From NCBI GenBank assembly GCA_008000375.1, contig SMOI01000024.1:124001-188000 (forward strand): 64,000 nt of DNA, written 5' to 3'. The translations under genes and the position numbers were made by a program. The DNA is from Poteriospumella lacustris. Lineage: Eukaryota; Sar; Chrysophyceae; Chromulinales; Dinobryaceae. This document shows, in pieces, positions 10,018 to 22,200 of this stretch; positions within the stretch are counted from its first letter, which is position 1, and every line of letters begins with the position of its first letter. The notes under the pieces are model-generated. The model was given only the letters and a program-made list of their open reading frames with translations, did no database searches and was not told the DNA's origin.

Positions 10018-12779
10018 ATGAGCAAACGAATCGCACCGCCGGGCAAGCGCGGCTCAGTGAAGCGTGAAGCCTTCAAGACTGAAGACGATGATGACTCCAC
10101 ACCATCAGTAGCGCCATCTGCAGCCCCACCGGCCGCACCGGCACCAGCCGCACCGGCCGCACCGGCCGCTCCGCCGGTTCCGCCGGTTTCTTCGCTTCCT
10201 CCGCCGGTCCCTGTCGCCACGGGCCCCACCGACGATGAAATCAAGCAGCGTCAACGCCTTCTTCAAGAGGAAGAGGCGGCTTTGCGCGCAGAAGAACTGG
10301 CGCTGCGACGCAGAGCGGCGGAGGCGAGTCGCTTGGAGGAAGAGCGACAGCGACTCGCACAGGAGCAGCAGGCGCAGCGGGCAGAGGCCGAGCGCCAGCG
10401 CGAGCTGCTGCAGAAGCGACAACAGAAGCAACAAGAAGAAGAAGAGCAAGCGCAACGAGAAGCCCAACGGCAACTCGCGCAGCAAAAGGCGGCTGCCGCG
10501 GAGGAGCGTCAGCGCCAGTTGGCAGCGGAGGACGAGGCTCGTCGCCAGCGCGCGATCGACGAGGAGCGTCTGCGCCAGGAGCGAGCGGCTGCGTTGGAAG
10601 CGCGCAGGCGAGAGGAAGCTGCCGCGGCCGCCGCAGCCAAGCAAGCATTAATCGACGCCGAAGAAGCGGAAATGGCCGCGATCGACGCAGAGGCGCGTCG
10701 CCAGGCGGAGGCGGAGCGAGAGCGCGTCAAGGCGGCGAACCGGGTCGAGGCCGAGCGCCTGAAGGCCGAAGAAGACGCCGAGATCGCCGAGGCCTTGCGC
10801 CGCGCCGAGGAGCAGCGCCGCAAGCGCGCCTCGTTCCTGTCGGACATGGACTCGTTCTCGACGCAGTTCGTGTCGCAGACGCAGGAGAAGGAGTCGGCGC
10901 TGCAGGACGCGCAGCGCCAGAAGGACGCGCTCAAGGCGAACATCGCCACGATGCCCGCCGCGCCCGTGGACCAACCCCGCGTGCGCAACCACCGCCCTGC
11001 GGCCGCCGACGACGACGACCTGCGGCCGCTGACCGTCGTCGAGGAGCCGCTGCCGCCGTCCCCGACGCCGGCGCGTGCGGAGCCTGCGAAGGTGACGCGG
11101 ACGATCGTCGTGGACCAGGCCGCGCTGCAGTCGCGCCAGCAGGACTTCCAGCAGGTGACCTCGGCGCTCTTTGCTGAGTCGGCTGTCGACGCCGCCAGCA
11201 GCGCTGCGCCGAAGCCCGTCGCGGCGGCGCCCCCGGCGTCTGTCGTCGAAGGCGAAGAGCTGCGGATGCCCACACGCATCGGCAGCGACAAGGCCGGCAG
11301 CAAGGCGAAGGCAGCCGCTGCCTCGGCGGCGCCTCCCGCTCGGCCTCCGTCGGGTCTTCCCGCCGCGTCGCCCGCCGCGTCGTCGTCTGCGACGCACAGC
11401 GGCGTGCGCTTCGGCGGCGCCACGTCGCCAGTGAACACGCCGGCCGCCGCCGCGACGACGGCGTCGGTCCCCGCGGACGCCGAGGACGAAGAGGAGGAAG
11501 GCACCGCGCAGCTCGACTCGATCTCGAACATCCTCACGCGCGAGGAGCGCCGCACGATGACGCGCGAGGAGAAGGCCTCGTGGCGCGCGAAGCAGGTCGA
11601 CCTGAACACGCGGCGCAAGGACTTCCACGGCGCGGTGACGTTCATGTTCGACGGCATCTTCTCCTGGCAGATGTACGGCTCGGCCGAGGCGCTGGACGAG
11701 TTCGGCAACACGTACACCGAGTACCTGATGCGCTGCCAGTGGGGCACCTCCTTCGAGAACCTGCAGCCGTGGATCGTCGCGCACCGCTACCGCGAGTTCG
11801 ACAAGCTCGATCAGGACCTGAAGAAGCGCTTCCCCGCCCTCGAGGTGACGATGCCGAAGCTGCCGAAGAAGGAGTTCCTCTGGTCGATGGAGACGCAGGT
11901 CGTGACGAAGCGGCGCCAGGCGCTGGAGGAGTACATGGTCAAGCTCGTGCAGTCCTTCCCCACGCTGCTGCGCTCGGACCTGATGGACGTCTTTCTGCAC
12001 ATCGCCGAGCGCATCCAGTCGATCAAGAACCTGCTCAAGGTCGCGCCCGCGCTGAGCATGCGCACCTCTGCGAACCCCAGTGGAGCGACGGCCTCCGCCG
12101 CGTCAACGTCGTCGGCGGCGGTGTACGAGGCGGCGGAGGAGTCGGCCTCGGCGATGTCGGCGCCGCCGCCGTCGCACACATCGTCGGCGATGGCCGGTGG
12201 CGACCCGCTCGGAGTCAGTCGCGGCGGCGTCCAGCCCGCCGCGCGGCGAGGCTCAGCGCGCGGCGGCGGCGGCCCGGTCGTCGTCGTGGACGAGGAGGAG
12301 CACGACGCGCACGACCGCAACAACTGCAAGATCCTGGTGAGTGCCCCGTTGCTGCTCTGTGCCTTGTTGTGGATCTAACACCTGCGCTGGTCTGTCTGTT
12401 TGTGTCTGTTTGTGTCTCTGTGTGTCTCTGTGTGTCCCTGCGTGCGTAGTACTGGTCGGTGGACGACGCGGACCGCGCGAAGGAGGAGCAAAAGGCGCGT
12501 CCGCTGGACGAGGACGGCCTCGGCTGCGTCGAGGAAGACCTGCGCTCGCTTTTCCTGGCCATCAAGCACACGCCGGCGAAGGAGCTGCTGGCCCAGCAGT
12601 CGCCCGTGCGGCGGCTGCTCAGCAAGATCAACTACCGCTGGCCCGCGCTGCGCGCCACCTGCGTCGTGAACATGGAGGTGGACTTCATCCTCATCCCGCG
12701 GGCCATGCAGGCCGAGGAGGACTACCTGCGCTGCTTGAACGAGTACCGCAACCTCGAGGCGCTGCACAGCTACCGCTAA
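10018..12779 (+). CDS. Coiled-coil PX-domain protein
   Basis: Exons 10018-12336 and 12450-12779 are joined over a 113-nt GT-AG intron whose 3' half is TGTGTCTC-rich. The product is 882 residues. The ATG at 10018 is used because the upstream frame only offers GTG. After a basic start comes an Ala/Pro segment. Residues about 80-285 form a Glu/Arg/Gln-rich coiled coil, followed by a low-complexity linker. Residues about 530-675 form a PX domain, with HRYREFDKLDQDLKKRFP, the PKLPKKE proline stretch and the RRQALEEYM helix. The C-terminal 110 residues lie in exon 2 and end NLEALHSYR. PX domains bind phosphoinositides, most often PI3P on endosomes, so a sorting-nexin-like trafficking role is inferred. 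No BAR domain is recognised, although the coiled coil could dimerise. Confidence 0.85.
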
Positions 12780-15332
12780 GCGCCGCGGTCCCCTCGCCTC
12801 CTGTCGCCTCTCGCGGCCTCCCCTCTCCTGTCCTCTCCTGTCCTCTCCTGTCCTGCCCTCCTCTCCTGTCCTGTCCTCTCCTCCTTCTTCCTCGTCGTTT
12901 GGTTTCGCTGCATCGCAGCTTCGCAGACACTTTTGTCCCGTCACCACGGACCGGGCCGTATGGGCGCGGTACCGCAGCCCTATGGCCGGCGGTGGGTTGT
13001 GGCCGGGACAACATAGAGACTCCGCCCGACGTGGCAGTCGCCGTAGAACACGCGCCGGTGGCCCTCGACGCGCCACCGGCCTCCTCGCCCAGTTTTGACG
13101 CTGTAATTCGATTAGATGTGATTACACGACCCTCCGCCCGCCGCACCGCCACACTAACCGACGGCGAGCGGAGACGGCAGAGAGCGCCGGTCGAAGGCGA
13201 CGCGCGGGGCAGCATGTACAGACACGGGCACAGCAACAGGCAGACACAGACACAGAGCAACAGTTGGGAGGTGGTAACGTCATATATACCGACACGGCAC
13301 GCAACATACGGCACAGGGCAACAGAGAAGCTGCGCAGAGACAGAGATACACATCCGACGCCACGCCACCGCCGACCGGTGGCGCGCGACGATGAACAGCA
13401 GAACCAAAGAAACACGATCGCGCGCGAGAGATGCCAGGGGTACCAAGGCGGGAGATGTCACAGATGGCAACGATGGAGAAACAGGCGACATGGGGAGGCG
13501 GTGAGGGGGCTGCACGGAGGCGTCTGCGACGACGCGGAACACGATGCGTATGGCAAAGTGGGCGGAGGGGCGTCTGTTGGGTCCCGAGCGAATCCGAGGG
13601 AAGGGAAGGAGGGGGGGGTGAGTAAGAGTACGAGGTAGCAATGATGGTGCAATGTGACAATGCGACGGGAGCGGGACAAGCGACGCGCGGCAGCAGACGA
13701 GGTCGAGGGACGTTGGACACGTGCGAGGGACAAAGGAGGGGGAGGAGGGGGGACCAAGGATAGTGAGGGACAAAGAGACATAGAAGGAAATGAAGGACGT
13801 GAAAGAGGACGTGAAAACAAGGACATCGGCCCATGCGCCGTGGACGCGCCGACGTCGATCGATGCGACCGCGACGCGTCCCAGCACTGCAGCTCGCGATG
13901 AAAGTAATACCTGGCGGTCGGCAGCTGAAGAGACACTGAGGACGCAGCCAGCGACAAATGAACGAGCACACACCGCGCCACACACGAGCGGCGCAGAAAC
14001 AGAAGCACGCGACGCGAAGCTCTGCAGCGCAGCGGCGGGCCACGTGACCACCCACCGCCACACTGCAGCAGCGGCGTAAAAAAGCAAAGAACAGTGAACG
14101 AAAGCGACAACAGTGGTGGTGGGAAGTATCAAACGTCGGGGAACGAATGTCGAACCGAAGGCGACGATGCGAAGTGTAGCGAGGCGAACGTGGTCTAACG
14201 AAGGAGGCGCCGAGTGGCAACGAATGGAGGAACACTGCAAAGCAACAAACGTGAACGAACGCGAGACCGCCAAGACGTCGGACTAGGAGAAAGCCGCCCG
14301 GGAGCCGTTCGTTGGGGGGATTTTTGTGGGGAATTCGAGAGAGAATGAGGCGCCTGCGGCATCGCCCCGCACGACAGGCGGCCGGCGATGAGCAAGACGA
14401 AATGAAACGGCACGGCGAAATCAAACGAGAAACAGCGATAGGTGTAAGTGTAGTGGGGAAACGCTGGGCGACAGTGTCGAGGCGATAATGCAGTAATGAG
14501 TACGAGCGGGACACAGAGAAACACACGAGGAGACGCGAGGACACAGAAGGACACAGGAGGAGATGCGTGAGCAGAGAAAGGGTGCAGAGGGGACAGAGGG
14601 CGGCAGAGAGAGTAACAACACACGCGCGCGGCCGCGGCCAGCAGACAGTGCCTTCAGATGAACACGGCAGCCACCAGGGCGGCGACGGGCGTGGCGGGGA
14701 GATACAAGTGATTGTGGGCGACGCCAACGACGCGCGGCGCAAACACGACGCGCGGTCGTACGGCGCTGAGGCGCGGCGAGGCGGAAACGGATGGCAGAAG
14801 AAGGTGTCGCGAGACACACTGGTAATGACAAGACACACGGGCGGCACACCGACGGCGCCGCAACGCGAGCGAGATCCACCACCACCGCCGACGACGACGA
14901 CGACGCGTGAGGCGCAGGGTGGAGGACTCGCAGCGCGACGCGGCGCCCGACGACACAAGGTGAAAACAATGCACAAACAGCCGAGAGCGCGACGCGCATC
15001 CACCGCGATGGCGGGCACTGCGCGCGGCGCTCCGACGGCAAAAAAAATACAACGAAACTGACAGATGCAGACACAGTGGAAACGCAGCGGAGATTCTGGA
15101 GGCCCGTCCGAGCGTGTGCAGCGGCGGCGATCGCTGTGAGCGCCGCAGCGGTGGCGTTGACCAACGCCGATGATGGGGAAAAGCTGAAACTGGCGGCGAC
15201 AAGGCGAGGGAGGGGACTAAACGGAGAATTGCGAGTGGGAGGCAGAGGCAGAGGGCAGAGGGCAGAGGAGGGTGATGCGACGCAGAGGGGATTGGGGAAG
15301 GGGCCTGATATTGATGGTGAGAAGCGGCCGTG
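12780..15332. other. Long non-coding spacer with strong strand asymmetry
   Basis: About 2.5 kb lies between the convergent PX and GAF genes. 12780-12890 is C/T-rich on the plus strand. From about 13.1 to 15.3 kb the plus strand is purine-rich and poor in T, so the minus strand is pyrimidine-rich. Stop codons need purines, which makes stop-free minus frames (one of 775 residues at 12691-15018) expected by composition alone. Those frames have no recognisable domain and one runs into the PX exon. It is probably 3' UTR or non-coding transcript of the minus-strand GAF gene. Confidence 0.5.
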
Positions 15333-17418
15333 TTACTTGTGCTGCGCGTGTGGCACGTGGTGGTGGTGATGCGGCCGCAGGCTGCCGTGCGACGGATGCG
15401 GCAGGTCCGGCGGGTGGGGCGTCAAGAGCTTCGCTTTGGTGGGCGACTCCTCCGCGTGATGGTGGCCCTGTTGAAGCGCCGCGACAGCCGCCGCTGACGA
15501 GTGCAGCGGGTGCGACGGAGCGTTGCTCTCGAGGCTCGGCGACGGCGACCTGCGGCGGGCGGGCGGGTGCAGAGCGATGTGCGTCGGACTCGTCCCGTGC
15601 GGTGGCTTGGGCTTGAGCTGCGTCTTCTTGGCCGCTCCGCCGGTCGATTTACGACGCGCTGCCGTCGACGCATAAAGCGGGGTCGGCGCAGTCGCTGTGG
15701 GCGCTTCGCCGGACGCCGCTCCGGCGGAGGACGTGTCGGTCGTCTCCGAGTGCAGGTCCAAGACGAGCGGCGGCAGTTCGACGTTCTTCAGCGTCGACGT
15801 CGACTTGGCGCTGCTGAGCGAGGTGGCGCTGCTGTTGTGGTCCACCACCGCCAGCGATGCGTCGGGTCCACGGAGGGCGGCGTCCGCTGCGAGGCTCGCG
15901 TCGGACTCGTGCGCGAGGGACTTCCGCTCGTAGGAGGTCTCCTTCAACAGCACTGACACCAGCGCGGGCGTGGAGTCCTCGAGACTGTCGGCGGCATCGT
16001 CGACGACTGAGCCCGTGCGAGACTCCGCCGGCGTTGGCACACGGGACACGGGCGATGAGGCGGCGCCCAGACTCGTCCGGTCGGTGGGGACGGCGTCCAT
16101 CGCGCCGCCGCCGCAGGGGGCGGCTTCTCGTCGGTCGGGCAGAAACGGCACCAGAATCTGGAAACACGACTCGGTGACGATGCGGCATCGCCCGCAGAAG
16201 TACTGCTGGACGATGGTGTCCAGCGCCGCCTGCAGGTCGTCCGGCGGCGTGACCATGCGCAGGCCGCACGTGATCTGGATGCACAAGTGGCGCAGCCCCG
16301 TCATCGCGTGCGTCGTGGTCGTGACGATTTTGATGCTGTGCACCTTCTGCACGTTGGCGTAGACGTGGCCCACGAGGACGGCGACACAGAACTGCAGCAG
16401 CGCCGGGTCGGAGGCGACGAGGTACTGGCCGGGGTCGAAGCGGTGCTCGAAGTGCACCGTGATCGACTGCTCCGCGTAGTGCTCCGTCAGCAGCTGTGCG
16501 AACGACTGCTGCCAGAGGAAGCGGTCCAGACAATACGTGAAGACCTCGTCGGTCTTGCCCGTCTCCTCGAGCAGCTGCAGCTGGGTTTCGGTCTCGGAGA
16601 TGCCGAGCTGCACGCCCTCGAAGCCCATCGCCAACTCGTAGATGTGGTCGAAGAGAACCAACTTGCGCTGGAAGAAGTGCAGCCGCCGGTTGAGGTCTTG
16701 CAGCTGTGGGGACACGCCGGAGGAGCTGCGCTTGGCGGTTGCCTTGGTGGCCGGTGGAGTCTTGACCGCCGACCAACTGGTGGCTAGGCCGGCCCGATCG
16801 TCGTTCAGCGACTGCGCGACGGATCGCAGGATCTCGAGAATGTGCTGCTGCATGTGGACGCCGCTGTCCGCCGACTGCTTCTTTCGTTCCCAATGGTCAT
16901 CGATCAACCCCGCCAATGTGTCAGCGAAGTCGCGCAGATGGTTCTCGTCGGCGACGGAAAACTCGTCGCGCGCTTGGTAGTCGAAGAGGAAGAGCTTCCC
17001 GAGGGGCTTGTCGTCCACGAAGAGCAGCGTCTCAGCGTAGAAATGAATCCTCGATATGAGCGTCGCATTGAAGCTCTTGAACTGGCCTGCGTTTAGGACT
17101 CTCTCGGCCCGAGGGTCCTTGAAGGCGTCCAGCATCACCACCACATCGCGTGGAGACGCATAGATCGGGTCTGCGCCAGCCTGACCGTGGCAACCTTCGC
17201 TTACTCGATCAGTCAACCAGGCTTCCCAACCATCGAAGAACATAATGTGTGCATCTGGGACCTGTGGTGTTGTGGCGGACGGTGCATTGTGAACGGTGTC
17301 CGTGTGTAGATTAGTAAGACACGGCAAGTACCTGAAATTTCCTGCGAATGACCTTCAACAGGCACGTGACAGCATTTTCTTTGGTGCTTTCAAGTTTCGC
17401 TCTCTTGCTTTGTTGCAT
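15333..17418 (-). CDS. GAF-domain protein with degenerate kinase-like region (paralogue 1)
   Basis: Exons 17418-17332 and 17261-15333, with a 70-nt GT-AG intron in phase 0, give 671 residues. An in-frame TGA lies just upstream of the ATG at 17418. Residues about 15-150 resemble a GAF domain: the helix ending RRKFQ joins VPDAHIMFFDGWEAW across the intron, and the sheet YAETLLFVDDKPLGKLFLFD follows. Residues about 225-400 look like a sensor-kinase dimerisation and ATPase module (DPALLQFCVAVLVGHVYANV, then IKIVTTTTH), but the N-, G1- and G2-box glycines are not evident. The tail is Ser/Thr-rich and ends His-rich. The gene at 38108-40137 has the same order and the same intron site. GAF domains bind small ligands, so a sensory or scaffold role is inferred. 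Kinase activity is doubtful. Confidence 0.65.
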
Positions 17419-18160
17419 GACTCATGAAGTTTCGACACAGGAAGGGTCGGATGCGGTGGATACGTCGATAGGAACGAGTCTCACAGCGAAAAGGAAGAGA
17501 TGGAATTCAAAATTTGGGGAATTTTACCACGATGTACTCCAGTTCAGTGAATAATTTATGTGCATGGCAGGTGATTGTGCCACTAATGCGAGGCAAAGCA
17601 GAGATAAACCGGCCGTGTCTGCAATATTTCAACGGGTCCTCCTCTGCGCACTTCGCCGTTCACAGCGGCGGCGGCGGCGGAAGAAAATTTCCACAGCGCT
17701 TCCCGGGCCGACGGACGGACGAGGCAGCGGACGCAACTGACGCAACGACGCAAGTGCGCAACTGTCAACTGTCTGAGGAGTCCTGTGGGTCTGTCACGAC
17801 GGTTGACTACACGGTACCGGTACCCAGGGCGGTAATGGAGAACGGCGTACAATAGGACAATAGGACAATAGGGCAATAGGGGCCTGTTCAGACACACGAT
17901 AATTGATAAGCAGGTAAAATATGGAACCTATCCACCTATGTGTCTGAGGCCCCAGCGTCAATGGCACCGTTTCTTGGAGTTTCTTTAACGCGGTGACTTA
18001 ACGGCGATTATTTCATTTAAAAACTAGCTTCCATACGATAGGGTAAGAGGGCAATAGGAGTGACGATGTATGACACGATGGCGACTTGGAGGAATTGAAA
18101 CACGCGAAGAGATGGTGACGGCGGTGGAAGATACAGGTGCGACCCGATGGCGCTTCGAAG
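17419..18160. other. Intergenic spacer
   Basis: This holds the upstream flank of GAF paralogue 1 and the 3' flank of the lipocalin gene. It includes a run of ACAATAGG units near 17850-17880. No gene is supported. Confidence 0.4.
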
Positions 18161-18793
18161 TTACTTCTGAGACTCAAATCTCTTGATCTCAGCGACACGC
18201 TTGGTGGACTCATAAACACAGTCGGATCCTTGGTAGGTGTCGATGGGCTTGGAGAAACCAGTGAAGCCGAGGTCAGCCACCGTCTTGTACACGGAGTCCT
18301 TGTACTTCTTGTTGAATTCCTGTGGATCACGAGCCAGAATGAACAAAGAGCTCGACAAATTGTCCGAGACAATGGCCCAGTCGTAGTAGTAGTTGTTGGC
18401 GTTCACAGGGCCCAATTGAAGAATCCAGTAGGGGGCGGGGAAGGGAGACGCATCAGAGCTGTCGAACTTGACCTTCAGCTGTCCCGGCTTGTCAGGCATG
18501 TTGTATTGGTACGCATAGCCGTCGATAGTGTAAGGCTTAGCGGTGGGGCCACCAATCGTCGCATAGTTGTGAACGCTGATGGTTCCATCTCCGTTCAGCC
18601 CGTAGACAGCGGTGGAGCAGAACGAATCCTTCTCAAACGTGTCGTGGACAATAGCGTCTGCGGCCATCTGATACCACAATCCGAGGTACTTCGGCACATC
18701 CAAAGTAGCCACGGTGTCAGGGTTGATCTTGGTGGCATTCAAGGCGGTGGCAATGGTAGCCAAAGTGGCCACGAGAAGAACGAGGAACAGCAT
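18161..18793 (-). CDS. Secreted lipocalin (apolipoprotein D/Blc-like)
   Basis: Single-exon gene of 210 residues. Residues 1-17 form a cleavable signal peptide (LFLVLLVATLATIATA). The lipocalin signature G-x-W is present as YLGLWYQMA near residue 40. The strands of an eight-stranded barrel follow, for example TISVHNYATIGG, TIDGYAYQYN and YWILQLGPV. Two cysteines, one after the first strand (FCSTAVYG) and one near the C-terminus (SDCVYES), could form the disulfide typical of ApoD-like lipocalins. The length fits the family. The protein should be exported or lumenal and carry a small hydrophobic ligand. The ligand is unknown. Confidence 0.88.
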   Translation of the reverse strand: MLFLVLLVATLATIATALNATKINPDTVATLDVPKYLGLWYQMAADAIVHDTFEKDSFCSTAVYGLNGDGTISVHNYATIGGPTAKPYTIDGYAYQYNMPDKPGQLKVKFDSSDASPFPAPYWILQLGPVNANNYYYDWAIVSDNLSSSLFILARDPQEFNKKYKDSVYKTVADLGFTGFSKPIDTYQGSDCVYESTKRVAEIKRFESQK

Positions 18794-19265
18794 TGTTGGT
18801 GGCGACCTTAAAATTATGAAGAACTCTCGAATAGATGCACTCCGTTTGTTTGTGTATCGTTCGACTTACGCATCGCGGATATCCATCTTCATTCACGACG
18901 GTGTCAAGATATGAAGAAATTCCGAAGGAACAGAGCGGCGGGCCTCGCGTTCGTTGGCCACGTCACGGTCACTCGCAACCGCTGCTCGTCGTCGTCGTCG
19001 TCGTGTCCCTCCTCCCTGTCGTCGTCGTCATGCGCGTCTATAGCCGTTTCGATTGTCGATCGATCGGTCCCCGCCGATGAGTGAGACCATCGCTATCGTT
19101 ATGTTGATTGACTTTCATTCATTCAGACGGTCTCCTTGTGGAAGTTAACAACCATTGGTAGGGCAGACTTTCCAGTTCGACAAGTGTGGTCGTTTGTCGC
19201 CCTCGTGGAGAAGCTCGTTTCATCAAGTCCAAATAGGAGATGGCAGCTGTCCTGGAGTGGTCGTA
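18794..19265. other. Divergent promoter region with short CGT tracts
   Basis: This lies between the lipocalin (minus) and IQ-motif (plus) genes. It carries interrupted TCG/CGT trinucleotide tracts at about 18984-19030. The frame upstream of 19266 is open but offers no ATG. Confidence 0.4.
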
Positions 19266-22200
19266 ATGGAGAAGTTGTTGAACTGGATTGCAAAGAAATT
19301 TTGCAAGCAAAAGCATTATTCCAGAGCAGAGATTCGAAAATTATGGCCCCGCCCAGTTCCAGAAAGCGTTTCTGAGGATGAAAGCGAGGAAGAAGTGGTC
19401 GACGAGATCGATCCCGAACTGGTCAAACGAGAGGCAGCCGCGAGGAAGCTGCAGCCCATTATTCGAGGATTTATTGGCCGAAGACGTGGACAAAGGCTTG
19501 CCAGTCAGGTGCTGAACGACGTCGATGCGTATTGGATGGGCCACTACGCGCAACTGCTCGAAGAGGAGCGTCAGCGACTCATTGTGGCGAGAGAACGGCG
19601 GAACTTGGCGAAGCAGTACGTCAAGGACATCATCTCGATCTCTGCCCTCTTCGTCATATCGCTAGACGACGCATCTATGATGATTCAACGGACGTGGAGA
19701 GGCTTTTGGGCACGCAAACATCGTCCGCGGCCCCGTCCACCGCCCAAAATGCGTCCCAAACCGCGCGTCGTCAAAGGACGTCTGCTCCCCGAGACGCTTC
19801 GACGCGTCTGGGCACGGTCTCTGTTCGAACCGTCGGGCAGGTCGTACTTGCACAAGACAGACGTCGGCTACAAGGCGTACAACATGTGGGAGCACGCGCA
19901 GCGTCCCCCCGCGGGCCAACCGCACGGTCTGCGCACGCGCAAGATCGTCCTGCCCGCGAAGGACACCGCCGAGAACGTCCGCGTCGGGAAGAGCGTCTTC
20001 GCGGCCACCGACGACCGCCACGCCTGGCTCGGTGTGCCCATTGGCCTCGAGAACTTCGACGTCAAAGAGAAGGCGCAGTACCTGCGCTCCTTCCGCAACA
20101 TGGAGCAGTTCCTCTTCGCGTTCCCCGCGGCCGAGACGGGCCCCGCCGACCGCCCGGACGAAGTCCTGGCCGCCATTCGCAACCCCTACGCCGAGAAGCT
20201 CTTCAAGCGCCCGACCAAGGCGCGGCCGCCGCCAGGTGACCGGTCACCGACGGCGGCGGCGGGGTCGCCGGTCGCTGGCTTCTCCGACGACCCCGAAGAC
20301 GCCGCCCGCAGCGAAGGCGACGACGAAGACAGCGACGTCGTCGAGGACGACGTCGCTGACGAGCTGTTTCGACCGGACGTGCGCGTGTCTAAGCGCCGCG
20401 CGAAGTGGCTGCGGTCGCTGGCCGAGCGGCAGACCGCGGAGCTGCGCAAGCGCCTCGACCGCATCACCGTCGTCGCGAAGGGCGACAAGGAGCGCGGTTC
20501 GAAGCACTGGGACGAGCTCACCGGTCGCTATCTGCAGTACATCGGCGACGGACGCTTCCGCCACGTGCGGACGGGCAAAGAGACGGTGCCGCCGCTGGAG
20601 GAGCAGCTGACGGCGGAGCGCGGCGCGAACGGCGCCGTCATCAGCCACAACAAGCGACAGAACGCGGAAGAAGCGCTGCCGCTCAACGTCATCGACCCGT
20701 CCGCCCTCTCGGTGGAGGTCACCGCGCGAAGGGCCGCGCCGCAGGTGGCGCTGCTGCCTGCCACGTTGGTCCCGACGGCCGCTGGCACCGGCGACCCGCG
20801 TGCGACGTCGCTGTCGGGGCCGCTCGACGCTGCCGGCGACGACGGCCTCGCGGCGGAGGCGAGCGAGCTCGGCCTGGACGAGTCGCAGACGCAGACGCAG
20901 GCGTCGCTGGTAACGTCGTCGCAGGTGGGCGGCGCGTCGGCGGCAGCGTCGGTGTCGGCGTCGGTGCCGCTGCTGGGCCGCAGCGACGTGCGCGCCGTCG
21001 TGCAGAAGTCGGGCATGCTGCTGGTGCAGGACACCGCCGACGCCGAGGCGCGCCGCTCGATGGCGCAGCAGCAGCGCGCCGAGCGGCACCGCGAGCTGTT
21101 CAACCGCACGTTCGCCCCCGTCGCGACGCTGTCGTTCTCCGCGCACACGCAGCCGCCGCTGACGGTGGTGCCGCCGAAGACGACGGAGGCGGCCGCCTCG
21201 ACGACCGACGCGGCGAGGACGTCGTCGCAGAGCATGTCGCAGTGGCGCGAGCTGAAGCAGGGCGTCACCTCGCAGCTGTCGAGGGCCGCCGACGAGTCCG
21301 GCAGCGCCCTCTTCAGAGGCGCGACGGCGTCGCTTGCGGCGGGCGCCACGCGGCAAACGCTTCGGCGCCGCACGCCGCACTACCGCAGCGTGTACACGTG
21401 GCTGCCGCAGCCGCTGCTGGCGCCTGCGCTGCAGAACCACCACTACCGCGACCTGTCGGCCGTCGAGTCGTACAACGCGCAGCAGCAGCGCATCTTCGCG
21501 CGGCGGTCGCAGCGACTGCGCCGCGAAGCCGACGCGTCGCTGGCGGGCTCCGATGGCGACCACGACGACGCGCAGTCGCTGTCCCGGGACACGCTGTCGG
21601 CGTCGCCGACGCAGTCGCACGCGATGTCGATGTCGGTGAGCCGCCTCGGCGACTTCGTCGACACCGACAGCGTCCTGAGCCTCGTGAGTCGCCGGCCGCC
21701 GCTGCGCGTGCAGACGGGCAGCACCGGCGCCTTGGACACGCGCTCGAAGTTCCTGACGCTCGTCCACGAGGAGGACGCCTTCTCCGGCGCCGACGACGCC
21801 CTCAGCCTCAGCGACGCCGTCAGCGCGTCGCAGCGCTTCCAGCGCGGCACCGAAGACCTGCGGCGCCGCCTGGACCCGCCGACGCGCGACTCGCTGTCCT
21901 CCTTCGACCGCGACACCACCAGCAACACCAACAGCCACAGCCACAGCCACAGCCAGCGGCCGCGAGAGACGTCGCAGCGGAAGAAGCGGCGACAGCTGCA
22001 CGCCGACGTCGAGCGCGACTACTTCGCCTCCGACGACAGCGACGCCGTCGCCGCGTTCCCGTCGCAGGACCTGACGCGTTCGCGTGACCTGGACACCACC
22101 GCGGCGTTGCGGCCTCTGCCCGCCTTCTTGGGGGCCGGCCCGATCCCGCAGAGCCTCCCGGAGACACTGGTTCGCCGGCGACAGACGGTGACGGCGGGGC

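Noticed and set aside
12691-15018. 775-codon minus-strand open frame
   Set aside because: It runs through the end of the PX gene and a pyrimidine-rich strand where stops are rare by composition. No domain or splice logic supports it.
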